Notes: a model not told the origin generated them from the letters alone. 64,000 bases of DNA from Pseudomonas sp. CCC3.1 (GCF_034347405.1 NZ_CP133778.1:2046001-2110000), one strand, 5' to 3'. Numbered from the stretch's first letter, positions 33,951-42,727 are shown. A program made the numbers and translations.

Positions 33951-34041
33951 CCATGGGAGCGGGCTTGCCCGCGAAGGTATCGACGCGGTTTAACAGAAAA
34001 ACCGCATCGTCTGCATCGCTGGCAAGCCAGGCTCCTACAGG
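33951..34041. repeat. REP pair downstream of the RHS gene
   Basis: CATGGGAGCGGGCTTGCCCG begins at 33952, and GGCAAGCCAGGCTCCTACAG occupies 34021-34040 in reverse. These are opposed Pseudomonas REP units with the conserved inner GCGAAGGTATCGACGC. A third, weaker GCGGGCCCGCTCATTCGCGG lies at 33899. It separates the plus-strand RHS gene from the minus-strand ddp operon and likely ends transcription in both directions. The rest of the 33900-34054 gap is empty of genes. Confidence 0.85.
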
Positions 34042-34054
34042 TTTCTCGCTGTAT

Positions 34055-35014
34055 TTAAGACTGAACATGACACCTGACACCCGCCTGTAGCGCCTGGAGT
34101 TGTTGGCAGCCTTCGGTGCTCAGGCTGCAACGCTCGCGGAAAAAACATCCCTGCGGAAGGTTCCGATTACCCGGCAGCTCGGTCGGTGCCGCCACGTGTT
34201 CGGCACGCAATGGCACGCCCAATCGCGGGACGGCTTCCAAGAGCAAACGGGTATACGGATGACGCGGTTGGTCAAGGACGTGCGCCGCGCTGCCCAACTC
34301 AACGATCTGCCCCAGATACATCACGGCCACACGGTCGGACATGTGCCGAACGACTGAGACGTTATGGGAAATCAGGATGTACGTCAGATTACGCGCCCGT
34401 TGCAATTCAGCCAGCAGGTTGAGGATCTGCGCCTGCACCGAGATGTCCAGCGCGGAGGTCGGTTCGTCCAGGACGATGATGTCCGGGTCCGAAGACAAGG
34501 CTCTGGCAATGGCGATTCGCTGGCGCTGGCCGCCTGAGAACTGGTGAGCAAAACGGTCCAGGTATTCCGGGCGAATCCCGACCTGGGCTGCCACTTTCGA
34601 GGCAATGTCGCGCATCTGTTGGCGTGAGCGCATGCCGCGTGCATAAAGCGGTTCGGTGATGATGCGCCAGATCGGTAATCGCGGGTTCAGTGACGATTGC
34701 GGATCCTGGAAGACGATTTGCACATTGCTGCTGCCTTGGCCTTTTTTGCCGTTGGCCCAGTTCAACGCGCCACTGCTGGGGGCAACCAGGCCCATCAGCA
34801 CTTGCGCCAGGGTGCTTTTGCCACAGCCGGACTCTCCGACGATGCCCAGGGTTTCCCCGGCCTTGACCTGAAGGTCGATGCCATTGAGGGCATGGGCATA
34901 GCCCCGAGGCCGCCCCAGCCAGTCATTACTGACGGGGAAGCGCACGCGCACGTCGGTCAATTGAAGGATCTCGTGAGGCACAACAGCCACCGATTCAGAC
35001 ACAGCACTGTTCAT
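34055..35014 (-). CDS. ddpF: dipeptide ABC transporter ATP-binding protein, DdpF-like
   Basis: A 319-residue OppF/DppF-type ATPase: Walker A GESGCGKST (about residue 60), signature FSGGQRQRIAIARAL, Walker B IIVLDEPTSALD, and the oligopeptide C-terminal domain HPYTRLLLEAVPRL with the Cys cluster GCFFRERCSLSTEGC. The ATG at 35014 lies 8 bases after AAGGAG; a GTG one codon upstream is possible. Its start shares one base with the stop of ddpD (TGATG). Last gene of a minus-strand operon whose order (ddpX-A-B-C-D-F) equals the E. coli D-Ala-D-Ala uptake operon, which is the basis for the symbol. Confidence 0.88.
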   Translation of the reverse strand: MNSAVSESVAVVPHEILQLTDVRVRFPVSNDWLGRPRGYAHALNGIDLQVKAGETLGIVGESGCGKSTLAQVLMGLVAPSSGALNWANGKKGQGSSNVQIVFQDPQSSLNPRLPIWRIITEPLYARGMRSRQQMRDIASKVAAQVGIRPEYLDRFAHQFSGGQRQRIAIARALSSDPDIIVLDEPTSALDISVQAQILNLLAELQRARNLTYILISHNVSVVRHMSDRVAVMYLGQIVELGSAAHVLDQPRHPYTRLLLEAVPRLGVPLRAEHVAAPTELPGNRNLPQGCFFRERCSLSTEGCQQLQALQAGVRCHVQS

Positions 35015-36003
35015 CACGAAAGCTCCTTATGCGGTAGCCAGCAAGCGCTTTTACGCTGTTGATCCTGGTTGATGGCGGTCAACACCGGCCGTTCGCTGCA
35101 CATCGGCATTGCATGCTGGCAGCGTTCAGCAAAGGTGCAGCCCGCAGGCAGGCGCGAAAGATTCGGCACTTGCCCGGCAATGGTCATCAACGGCTGCCCC
35201 GGCTCGACCATTTCCGGCAAGCCGCTGAGCAAGCCTTGGGTGTAAGGGTGGCGCGGATGGCGCATGACATCGGCGGTCAGCCCTTGTTCAACCACTGCGC
35301 CGGTGTACATCACGTACACACGGTCGCAGAACTGCGACACCAGTGCCATGTCGTGGGTGATCAACAGAATGGCCGTGCCTTTTTGTCGGGCTTTTTCTTG
35401 CAGCAACAGCAGCACCTGACGTTGCACCGTCACGTCGAGCGCCGTAGTGGGCTCATCGGCGATCAGTAACTGCGGCTCACACGAGAACGCCAGCGCAATC
35501 ATGACCCGCTGGCGCATGCCGCCCGACAGCTCGAACGGGTAACTGTCCAGAACCTGCTCGGGGCTGGCGATGTGCATGTCGCGCAGCAGCTCGATGGCCT
35601 TGGCACGGGCTTGTTGGGTGCTGATTTTCTGGTGATGGATGATCACGTCGAGCATTTGTCGCCCGATCCGCCGCGTCGGGTTGAGCGCGGTCATCGGCTC
35701 CTGGAAGATCATCGCCGCATCACGGCCACGAATCTTTAAAAGCTCTTTTTCAGGGGTGTTGAGCATGTCGCGATCGAGCATGCTCAGACTCCCGGAGGTG
35801 ATCCGGTAACTGCGCTCGGGCAGCAAGCGCATGCTGAGCATCGCGGTGACGGATTTACCCGACCCGGACTCGCCGACCACGCCCACAATTTCGCCGGGGT
35901 TGACGTGCAAAGACACGCCGTTAAGGGCCTTGACGCTGCTCTTGTAGGCCGGGAACTCAAGGCTCAAGTTGTCGATGGCCAACACTGGATTGCAAGTAGA
36001 CAT
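35014..36003 (-). CDS. ddpD: dipeptide ABC transporter ATP-binding protein, DdpD-like
   Basis: A 329-residue OppD/DppD-type ATPase with Walker A GESGSGKSV (about residue 43), signature LSGGMRQRVMIALAF, Walker B LLIADEPTTALDVTV, and the C-terminal oligo_HPY domain (HPYTQGLLSGLPEM) with GCTFAERCQHAMPMC. The start at 36003 (MSTCNPVLAIDNLSLEF) fits the family; longer forms run into ddpC. It pairs with DdpF as the heterodimeric motor of the dipeptide importer. Confidence 0.9.
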   Translation of the reverse strand: MSTCNPVLAIDNLSLEFPAYKSSVKALNGVSLHVNPGEIVGVVGESGSGKSVTAMLSMRLLPERSYRITSGSLSMLDRDMLNTPEKELLKIRGRDAAMIFQEPMTALNPTRRIGRQMLDVIIHHQKISTQQARAKAIELLRDMHIASPEQVLDSYPFELSGGMRQRVMIALAFSCEPQLLIADEPTTALDVTVQRQVLLLLQEKARQKGTAILLITHDMALVSQFCDRVYVMYTGAVVEQGLTADVMRHPRHPYTQGLLSGLPEMVEPGQPLMTIAGQVPNLSRLPAGCTFAERCQHAMPMCSERPVLTAINQDQQRKSACWLPHKELS

Positions 36004-36005
36004 GC

Positions 36006-36890
36006 TTATTTCCCCTGCTGGCGTGGATCGAGCAGATCGCGTACGCCATCGCCCAGCAAATTGAAGCCCGTCGCCGTGATCAGAATGGCCAGCCCCGGGA
36101 ACGTGGAGTACCACCAGTTATCCAGAATGTAGTTGCGCCCGGTGGCGACCATTGCCCCCCACTCAGCGGTGGGCTGTTGCGCACCCAGGCCGATAAAGCC
36201 CAGGGCCGAGGCCATGAGAATGGCGCTGCCGATGTCCAGGCTCAGTTGCACCAGCAACGGTGGCATGGCGTTGCGCGCAACGTGCCAGTGGACCATGTGC
36301 CAGCGCTCGGCACCGAAGGTTTCGGCGGCCTTGACGTAGCCCATCTGGCGAATGCTCAAAGACTGGCCGCGGGCCAATCGGACATACGAGGGAATCCGCA
36401 CCAGGGTGATCGCCAGCATGGCATTGAACAGGCTGGCGCCCAGGGCGGCTGCCAGGGCCATGATCAGCACCAGTGAGGGCACCGACAGCATGATGTCCAT
36501 CATGCGCATGGTCACGGCGTCGAAACGTCCGCCAATCACCCCGGAAAAACAGCCCAGCAGCCCGCCGATAAAACAGGCGGAAAAGGCCACGAACAAACCG
36601 ACGCCGACCGATTGACGGCTGCCGAACAGCACCCGGCTGAACAGGTCACGGCCCACTTCGTCAGTGCCGAACCAGTGCTCGGCAGAGGGCGCGGCCAGGC
36701 GCTCGGAGAGGTTCAGGGCGTTGGGGTCGTGGCTGGCCAGCCACGGTGCGAAGAGCATGCACAGCAGCACCATCAGGGTGATTGCCAGCCCGGCCATGGT
36801 CAGCGGGCTGCGGCGTATCTGATGGATCAAATAGGCGGACTTTTCACGCCAGCGCGGGGTGTGCACGGCGGTAGTCAGAGGCACAGACAT
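36006..36890 (-). CDS. ddpC: dipeptide ABC transporter permease, DdpC-like
   Basis: A 294-residue DppC-type permease. After a cytoplasmic N-terminus and first helix (MAGLAITLMVLLCMLFAPWLA), it has the OppC_N segment HWFGTDEVGRDLFSRVLFGSRQS, and a BPD_transp_1 domain with the EAA-like loop YVKAAETFGAERWHMVHWHVARNA (about residue 190). About six membrane helices. It lies 2 bases upstream of ddpD and 1 base after the ddpB stop, so it is tightly coupled within the operon. Confidence 0.9.
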   Translation of the reverse strand: MSVPLTTAVHTPRWREKSAYLIHQIRRSPLTMAGLAITLMVLLCMLFAPWLASHDPNALNLSERLAAPSAEHWFGTDEVGRDLFSRVLFGSRQSVGVGLFVAFSACFIGGLLGCFSGVIGGRFDAVTMRMMDIMLSVPSLVLIMALAAALGASLFNAMLAITLVRIPSYVRLARGQSLSIRQMGYVKAAETFGAERWHMVHWHVARNAMPPLLVQLSLDIGSAILMASALGFIGLGAQQPTAEWGAMVATGRNYILDNWWYSTFPGLAILITATGFNLLGDGVRDLLDPRQQGK

Positions 36891-36891
36891 T

Positions 36892-37908
36892 TCAATTCAC
36901 CTCGCCGATACGCGGGTCGATCACGCGATACAGAAGATCGATGGCCATGTTCAGCAGCACATAGATAAACGACACCAAAATGGCGAAACCCATCACCGCC
37001 GGGAAGTCCAGTGACTGGATCGACTTGACGACGTAGGCGCCCATGCCGGGCCAGGCGAAGACGGTTTCGGTCAGCACCGCGCCGTAGAGCAAGTCGCCCA
37101 GGGTCAGCCCGAGTACCGTCACCGAAGGGATCAGTGCATTGGGCAGGGCGTGGCGCAGGATCACGGTCCAGCGCGACAGGCCATAGGCGCGGGCCGTGCG
37201 GATGTAGTCCTCGCCAAGCTGGTCGAGCATGGCTGAACGAATCTGCCGGGCGATCACCCCCAGGGTCACGAAGCCCAGCGTGGCAGCGGGCAGGATGAGG
37301 TGTTTAAGCGCATCCAGAAATAGGCTGAAGTTCCCGGCCAGCAGGGCGTCAATCAGGTAAAACCCGGTGATCGTGGTTGGCGGGGCAAGCCCTTCGGACA
37401 GACGCCCGCCGCCGGGCAGCCAGCCCAGGTGGCCATAAAACAGCACGATGGCGCCCAGTCCCAGCCAGAAGGCCGGGGTCGAAATCCCGGTGACCGCCAG
37501 GGTCCGCGCAATTTGGTCGATGGCGCGGTTGTGATACACGGCCGACAACACGCCCAGCGGCACGCCCACCACAATCGCCAGGAACAACGCGACCACCGCC
37601 AGTTCCAGGGTCGCCGGGAAGAACGCCTGCAGGTCTTCGAGCACTGGGCGATTGGTACGGATCGACGTGCCGAGGTCGCCCTGCAGCAGGTCCAGCAGGT
37701 AGCGGCCATATTGTTGGTACAGCGGCAAATCCAGCCCCAGTTGATGGCGGATACCGGCCACCAGTTCATCGCTGGCGCGGTCACCGGCAATCAGCCGAGC
37801 GGGGTCGCCAGGGATCAGGTGGGAAATGGCAAAAGTAATCAGCGAAACACCGAACACGACCAGCAACAGGCCAAGCAGGCGCTTGCGCAACAACGTCAGG
37901 AAGGCCAT
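36892..37908 (-). CDS. ddpB: dipeptide ABC transporter permease, DdpB-like
   Basis: A 338-residue DppB-type permease. The N-terminus KRLLGLLLVVFGVSLITFAISHLIPGDPAR is the classical first helix and following segment. The EAA loop reads YIRTARAYGLSRWTVILRHALPNALIP (about residue 235). Six helices are expected. AGAGGTG precedes the ATG. The gap to ddpA contains a strong hairpin (37948-37973) that may lower expression of this and later genes relative to the binding protein. Confidence 0.9.
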   Translation of the reverse strand: MAFLTLLRKRLLGLLLVVFGVSLITFAISHLIPGDPARLIAGDRASDELVAGIRHQLGLDLPLYQQYGRYLLDLLQGDLGTSIRTNRPVLEDLQAFFPATLELAVVALFLAIVVGVPLGVLSAVYHNRAIDQIARTLAVTGISTPAFWLGLGAIVLFYGHLGWLPGGGRLSEGLAPPTTITGFYLIDALLAGNFSLFLDALKHLILPAATLGFVTLGVIARQIRSAMLDQLGEDYIRTARAYGLSRWTVILRHALPNALIPSVTVLGLTLGDLLYGAVLTETVFAWPGMGAYVVKSIQSLDFPAVMGFAILVSFIYVLLNMAIDLLYRVIDPRIGEVN

Positions 37909-37947
37909 AAGGCACCTCTGTTACTCAAACGACAGACATCAGAAAAC

Positions 37948-37973
37948 CGTGCACGCCTTTAGCGGCGTGCACG
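37948..37973 (-). terminator. intercistronic hairpin between ddpA and ddpB
   Basis: On the minus strand CGTGCACGCC and GGCGTGCACG form a perfect 10-bp stem with a 6-base loop, followed by GGTTTTC. It resembles a weak intrinsic terminator or mRNA-stabilising stem placed between the binding-protein gene and the permease genes, as often seen in ABC operons to keep the binding protein in excess. Confidence 0.75.
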
Positions 37974-37984
37974 AAAGCGCTGGT

Positions 37985-39565
37985 TCACTTGCTCATGCTG
38001 CCCAGGTTGAACACCTGCTCAAGCATGGGATTGAACACATAGCCTTTGACCGAATCACGCATCGGCAAGGTGTAGCTCTTTTGGTAGAGGTACACGTAAG
38101 CACTGTCGTTGAGCGTCTGTTTCTGGGCGTCCTGATACAGCTCAACACGCTTGGCCTGATCGCTGGTGGTGGCCGCTTCACGAATCAATGTGTCGACCTT
38201 AGGGTTGCTGTAGAACGAGCGGTTGCCTTGCAGGCCCTGCATTTTGGAGTCGAACCAGAAGTTCATGAACATGTACGGGTCAGCGAAGTCAGGGCTCCAG
38301 GTGCCAACGGCGATGTCGTAGTCAGCCTGGCCAACACGTTCGCGCAGGGCGGCGTTGGCGGTCTTCTCCATCTTCAGATTAATGCCCAGCGGCATCAGGG
38401 CCGCTTGCAGGGTCAGGCCAATCGGTTCCCAGTTGGCGTCCTTGTCCGAGTACATGTAGCTCAGGTGGGTGATCTTCTTCGGCACTTTGGCCAGGCTGTC
38501 GGCTGCTGCAGTCATGTCTTGTTTCATGTTCGGCAGCGAGCTGTCATACGCCCACATGCCTTTGGGAATCGGCCCGTTCAGCAGCTCAGCCTTGTCCTTG
38601 AGGATGCCTTTGACGATGCCGTTGTAATCCACCGCTTCGGTGATCGCACGGCGGGCGTCGACGTTGGTCAGCGGGCCTTTCTTGTTGTTGAGGTACAGGT
38701 AAGTCACCCGCAAGGACGGGTACTCCTTGACCGCAATGCCAGGCTTGCTGGCCAGTGCACCCAACTGGTCTTCGGGCATGTCTTCAATAATGTCGAGGTC
38801 GCCACGTTCCAGCTGCAAACGGCGTACCGACGGCTCGGCGATGATCTTCAGTACCACGGTTTTCAACGCAGGGGCGGGGCCCGCGTAGTAAGGGTTTGGC
38901 TCCAGGGTCAGCGACTGGCCTTTTTGCCAGTTGGCCAGGCGATAAGGGCCAGAGCCTGCGGTGTGGCTGGACAGCCAGGCGTTGGTTTCTGCGCCTTTGT
39001 TCGCCACCAGCGGGTTAACCACCGATGCGCCGTTGTGGGCCAGGGTGAACAGGAACGGCGCAAATGGCGTTTTCAAGGTGAAGCGGATGGTCTGCGGGTC
39101 AACCACGGTGACCACCATGTCTTCCGGGAACGCGCCTGACGGCCCTTGCTTGAGCGTCATCAAGCGGTCGAACGAGAATTTCACTGCCGCGGCGTCTACT
39201 GCGCTGCCGTCATCGAACTTGTTGCCGGTCTTGAGCTTGAACTCCCACACCAGATTGTCCGGGGAAACGGTCCAGCTCTCGGCCAGATCGCCCTCGACTT
39301 CGGTGCTGCTCTTGTCGCCGTCGGTCTTGTAGCCCACCAAACGCTGATAGGACGGGTAGGTGATGGTCCAGTCGTTGTTATCAAACGTCACGGCGGGATC
39401 GAGGGTTTGCGGGTCGGCGGGCTTGCCGATAATCAGCGTGTCTTGTGCCACGGCGGCAGTTGCTGCTTGCCAGGCGCCGAGGCTCAAGGCTGCGCACAAG
39501 ACGCTGAGCGCCAGTGTGCGGGCACGGGGAGGGGTGTGGCGGTTCACGGAGTTCATGACGGTCAT
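37985..39565 (-). CDS. ddpA: periplasmic dipeptide-binding protein, DdpA-like (SBP family 5)
   Basis: A 526-residue extracytoplasmic binding protein of the DppA/OppA family. The signal peptide is ARTLALSVLCAALSLGAWQAATAA, ending near residue 38. The family segments TLDPAVTFDNNDWTITYPSYQRL, GDLAESWTVSPDNLVWEFKLKTG (the SBP_bac_5 signature) and GSGPYRLANWQKGQSL are present. It delivers a peptide to DdpBC. The first ATG (39565) has AAGGAA about 7 bases upstream; a second ATG 9 bases later is possible. Sequence alone cannot distinguish D-Ala-D-Ala from other dipeptides; gene order and the neighbouring DdpX suggest it. Confidence 0.9.
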   Translation of the reverse strand: MTVMNSVNRHTPPRARTLALSVLCAALSLGAWQAATAAVAQDTLIIGKPADPQTLDPAVTFDNNDWTITYPSYQRLVGYKTDGDKSSTEVEGDLAESWTVSPDNLVWEFKLKTGNKFDDGSAVDAAAVKFSFDRLMTLKQGPSGAFPEDMVVTVVDPQTIRFTLKTPFAPFLFTLAHNGASVVNPLVANKGAETNAWLSSHTAGSGPYRLANWQKGQSLTLEPNPYYAGPAPALKTVVLKIIAEPSVRRLQLERGDLDIIEDMPEDQLGALASKPGIAVKEYPSLRVTYLYLNNKKGPLTNVDARRAITEAVDYNGIVKGILKDKAELLNGPIPKGMWAYDSSLPNMKQDMTAAADSLAKVPKKITHLSYMYSDKDANWEPIGLTLQAALMPLGINLKMEKTANAALRERVGQADYDIAVGTWSPDFADPYMFMNFWFDSKMQGLQGNRSFYSNPKVDTLIREAATTSDQAKRVELYQDAQKQTLNDSAYVYLYQKSYTLPMRDSVKGYVFNPMLEQVFNLGSMSK

Positions 39566-39737
39566 TGCCGGTTTCCTTCAACATTCGATGTCTGGAAGTG
39601 GGTCAGGTTTTTTTTGGAATCTATAACCGGGCAGTAGCAGGTGAAGCATGTTTGCAGCGTTTTTGTTGTTCTTTTCAGGCGTTGCGCTGGCCCTGAAACT
39701 CTTTGGTTTCATCGGCCCGTTACGGCTCAAACAGGTG

Positions 39738-40289
39738 TTATTCGTGGATCAAGGGGTAATGATCGGCGTTGGGTAATTCGTAATGCCACCACTCACTGGC
39801 GATCGGCTGGAAGCCGGCTCCGAGCATCACCCCCAACAGCAGCAGGCGATTGCGTTGCACTTGTACGGGCAAGTCCGGGTAGAACTGATGCGAGGTTTCT
39901 TCCATCGTGTCGAAACCCGTGCCCATATCCAGTGCTACGCCGTCGCCGTCCACCAGTGTCAAGTCCACGGCGACACCGCGACTGTGGTGTGAGCCCAGAT
40001 GCGGGTCGCGCACGTAGTCTCCGTTGGGCAGTGCTTCCCATAACAGGAACTGCGCGGCAGGCGGCCGATAGGCGTCATAAATCAGCAGGCTGAAACCGGC
40101 CAGTCGCGCCAGTTCGCTGGCCTTGCGCAGGCAGGCGGCGGCATCGCGATGCAGCAGGCAACGGGTGGTCGGGTAGATCACTTTGCCGGCCAGATTGTCG
40201 GCAGTGGCGTAGATCATGTTGATCTGCACCTGAAACTGCTGGGCATCAATCTCAATCAGTGGGCTGGGGCTGGTAACGCTCTGATTCAC
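39738..40289 (-). CDS. ddpX: D-alanyl-D-alanine dipeptidase, VanX/DdpX-like
   Basis: A 183-residue zinc dipeptidase of the VanX family, which splits D-Ala-D-Ala. Zinc ligands and the catalytic Glu are visible: GSHHSRGVAVDL (SxHxxGxAxD motif, His and Asp ligands) and EWWHYE (catalytic Glu plus His ligand) near residues 112 and 170. YDAYRPPAAQ supplies the conserved Arg. The start is a GTG at 40289 with GGAG 7 bases before it; reading further upstream runs into non-family sequence. No signal peptide, so it acts in the cytoplasm on imported dipeptide. It follows the RpiR regulator by 38 bases and precedes ddpA by 172 bases. Confidence 0.9.
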   Translation of the reverse strand: MNQSVTSPSPLIEIDAQQFQVQINMIYATADNLAGKVIYPTTRCLLHRDAAACLRKASELARLAGFSLLIYDAYRPPAAQFLLWEALPNGDYVRDPHLGSHHSRGVAVDLTLVDGDGVALDMGTGFDTMEETSHQFYPDLPVQVQRNRLLLLGVMLGAGFQPIASEWWHYELPNADHYPLIHE

Positions 40290-40327
40290 ACACTCACTCC
40301 TGGGGCGATTCGTTTGGGGCAATGCGC

Positions 40328-41182
40328 TTAACCTTCGAACTGGCCGAAGGCTTTTTGCAGTTGACGGTTCTTGGCCAAACGGACGTCCAGATGTTCGCCA
40401 TATTGCTGCGCAACAGCTGAAACCATGAGATTCAGCAGGCATGCCAGCGGCGCCGGAGAATCCCAGAATTGGCCAACATCGGTTTTGATCTGCAACAGAT
40501 CCAGCGCGTAGTCGCGGGCCCATGGGCATTGCAGGTCGGTGATCAGGGCCAGGGGCAACGCGTTATCAAGGGCCGCGTTGCAAAAGTGTTGGGTCACGCT
40601 GGAATACGCCCGAAAGTCGGCAATGATCGCGTAGGGGTTGTCGAAGCCGGAGTTCAGCGTTTCGGCGTAAATGCCGGACAGGCCGTCCACGTAGTAAACC
40701 TTGGGGCGGATGTACTCAAGATGGCTGTGAAAGGCGGTGAGAATCCCGCGCGTGGACTGGATGCCGATAATAAACACGGCATCGGCTTCGTGGATGCGTT
40801 TGACGATCTGGGCAAAGGCTTCGCTGCGCGCCAACTCATAGACGTGCTGGATGGCCTCGATCTCACGCTGCATGGAATGGTCGAGCGCGTCGCCGCCGTT
40901 GCTTTGCGCACGAAAGGCGGCAATTCGGTCGGTGATCAACCAGGACGTCGGCACGTCACCGCGCAGGCTCTGTTTGACGTCATCCAGGTTCTGATACCCC
41001 AAAGAGCGCAAGAATCGCCCGACCGAAATGCCCGTGGTTGAGGCTTGCAGCGCAATGCTGTCCGCGGACTCGAAAGGGAGCTGTTGCGGGTTGCCCAGCA
41101 AGTAACTGGCAATGCGCTTGCCGGTCGGCGTCAAACTGGAAAACTCGTGTTCCAGCAACTGAAAAAAATTGTTTTTTCCCAT
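40328..41182 (-). CDS. MurR/RpiR-family transcriptional regulator
   Basis: A 284-residue RpiR-type regulator. An N-terminal HTH_6 domain (FSSLTPTGKRIASYLLGNPQQLPFESADSIALQASTTGISVGRFLRSLGY) is followed by a SIS sugar-phosphate-binding domain (about residues 130-260, ADAVFIIGIQSTRGILTAFHSHL). In MurR the effector is MurNAc-6-phosphate, so a link to wall recycling is natural next to a D-Ala-D-Ala dipeptidase. The ATG at 41182 is chosen over a TTG 9 bases upstream; the ribosome site is weak. It likely controls ddp genes and/or the divergent hydrolase operon through palindromes in 41210-41380. Confidence 0.88.
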   Translation of the reverse strand: MGKNNFFQLLEHEFSSLTPTGKRIASYLLGNPQQLPFESADSIALQASTTGISVGRFLRSLGYQNLDDVKQSLRGDVPTSWLITDRIAAFRAQSNGGDALDHSMQREIEAIQHVYELARSEAFAQIVKRIHEADAVFIIGIQSTRGILTAFHSHLEYIRPKVYYVDGLSGIYAETLNSGFDNPYAIIADFRAYSSVTQHFCNAALDNALPLALITDLQCPWARDYALDLLQIKTDVGQFWDSPAPLACLLNLMVSAVAQQYGEHLDVRLAKNRQLQKAFGQFEG

Positions 41183-41238
41183 AAGGATCAACGCGCGCCG
41201 ACAGGTGATTGTTATGTGTATGTCATTTTGTTGCTTGG

Positions 41239-41254
41239 TGTTATCAACATAACA
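41239..41254. promoter_or_regulatory. candidate operator TGTTATcaacATAACA
   Basis: A 6-4-6 perfect inverted repeat in the gap between the RpiR regulator and the serine hydrolase gene. An extra TGTTAT half site lies at 41210-41215. The location close to the regulator start suggests autoregulation by the RpiR protein; not proven. Confidence 0.5.
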
Positions 41255-41333
41255 TCAGTCTTTGAGCGGACACAATGGCTTTTCAGCCAACGGATCGATT
41301 CGTGTGCTCGCAAAAGCACAACAATAGAAAACG

Positions 41334-41380
41334 TTTTACTGAGTAAAAGTTTTATTGACTAAAGAATATTATCGGATAAT
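41334..41380. promoter_or_regulatory. two further palindromes before the serine hydrolase gene
   Basis: TTTTACTGAGTAAAA (41334-41348) and ATTATCGGATAAT (41368-41380) are both perfect palindromes around a single central base, in an AT-rich stretch 50-96 bases before the hydrolase start at 41430. They are good candidates for regulator binding and promoter elements. Which protein binds is unknown. Confidence 0.5.
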
Positions 41381-41429
41381 TATTCTCCTGCATCTGCTCT
41401 TATGCAGAGTCACTTTCAGGGGCAACCCG

Positions 41430-42692
41430 ATGAGTCAGAACACCATGCCTTCACTGGCCTGTCTTTACGTCCAGACCAACGAATCTTCACTCGACACACG
41501 CCTCGCGCCTTTGCTTATGCAAGGCTTCCCCGCAGAGCCTATGCGCCGCGTCACCTGGAAAAACTGGATGAGCCCCCCGTTCAACCAGTGGGGGTTCCGC
41601 AATTTGGCGCGCCTGCGTCCCAGCATTGATGTGCAGGCGGGCTCAGGGCGAGTCAGTACGTTGCAAGAATCCCCATTAGCGCTGGATGAACTTCATTTCG
41701 ATAGCGAGTGTGGTCTGGGTATCAGCGTCATCGACCACCTGGTGGCCAGTCAGACCGATGCGTTTTTGGTGATGCAGGGCGACACCGTGTTGTTCGAGCG
41801 CTACTTCAACGGTCAACGGCCCCGCGACCGGCACATCATGTTCTCGGTGACCAAGTCACTGATCGGCACACTGGGTGAGCAACTGGTCAGTGACGGTGTA
41901 CTTAATCCAGCGTTGCCCGTCGCGTTTTATGTGCCTGAATTGGTGGGCAGCGCGTTTGGTGATGCCACTGTGCGCCAGCTGTTCGACATGGCCGTGGGCA
42001 TTGAGTACAACGAGGTCTATGACGACCCTAACTCGCAGAGTTCGCAATACGGCTATGCCTGCGGTTTTCAGCCTGCACCCGCGCAGTACGCCCAGTTCGA
42101 GTCGCTGTACCAGTACCTGCCGTCTCTGAAAAAACGTGGCACCCACGGTGGCTTTTTTCATTACGTGACGGCCACCACAGAAGCCTTGGCCTGGGTCATG
42201 GAGCGCGCCTCGGGCAAGGCCTGCGATCAGTTACTGCAAGGCATCTGGGCGCAGTTGGGGTGCGAGCGTGACGGCTACTTTATGGCCGACCCCTGGGGCC
42301 GCAGTGTCGCGGGTGCCGGGTTCAGTGCTACCCCGCGTGACATGGCGCGCTTCGGCCGCCTTCTGGCCAACAATGGTCGCCTGGATGGACTGCAACTGCT
42401 GTCGAGCGAAACGATCGAGCGCCTCTTCGCCGGTGCCGATCCGGCGATCTACGCCCAAGACGCCGACTTCTCTAAATGGACCCCTGGCGCTTCTTACCGC
42501 AGCCAGTGGTACGTCTTCAACGACCACAGCCAGGCGATTATGGCGGGTGGTATTCACGGCCAATACCTGTTTATCGATAAGCCATCCGGTGTGGTGATCG
42601 TCAAACAGTCATCGCTAAACGATGCGGTCAGCCCGTTCGATGCTGACAGCGTGCGCATGCTGCGAGCCATTGCTGCGCACTTAAGCCACTGA
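41430..42692 (+). CDS. serine hydrolase of the beta-lactamase/NylB (class C) family
   Basis: A 420-residue penicillin-recognising-fold hydrolase. The active-site SxxK is S139-V-T-K142 in MFSVTKSLIG; a Tyr motif lies in VGIEYNEVYDD (about residue 193), and the third motif is GIHGQYLF near residue 375. This set resembles 6-aminohexanoate-dimer hydrolase (NylB) and related esterases and D-amino-acid amidases. No signal peptide, so it is likely cytoplasmic. The start at 41430 follows CAGGGG; an upstream TTG start is unlikely. Being divergent from a D-Ala-D-Ala operon, a role in cleaving D-amino-acid peptides or amides is suggested. Confidence 0.85.
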   Translation: MSQNTMPSLACLYVQTNESSLDTRLAPLLMQGFPAEPMRRVTWKNWMSPPFNQWGFRNLARLRPSIDVQAGSGRVSTLQESPLALDELHFDSECGLGISVIDHLVASQTDAFLVMQGDTVLFERYFNGQRPRDRHIMFSVTKSLIGTLGEQLVSDGVLNPALPVAFYVPELVGSAFGDATVRQLFDMAVGIEYNEVYDDPNSQSSQYGYACGFQPAPAQYAQFESLYQYLPSLKKRGTHGGFFHYVTATTEALAWVMERASGKACDQLLQGIWAQLGCERDGYFMADPWGRSVAGAGFSATPRDMARFGRLLANNGRLDGLQLLSSETIERLFAGADPAIYAQDADFSKWTPGASYRSQWYVFNDHSQAIMAGGIHGQYLFIDKPSGVVIVKQSSLNDAVSPFDADSVRMLRAIAAHLSH

Positions 42693-42727
42693 AACATCCA
42701 ATAAATACAAGAAATCTGCGTCCTGCT

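Noticed and set aside
33744..34058. Frame spanning the RHS end and the REP region read as a separate zinc-finger gene
   Set aside because: It contains only half a finger and then translates REP sequence; treated as a remnant of the array, not a gene.
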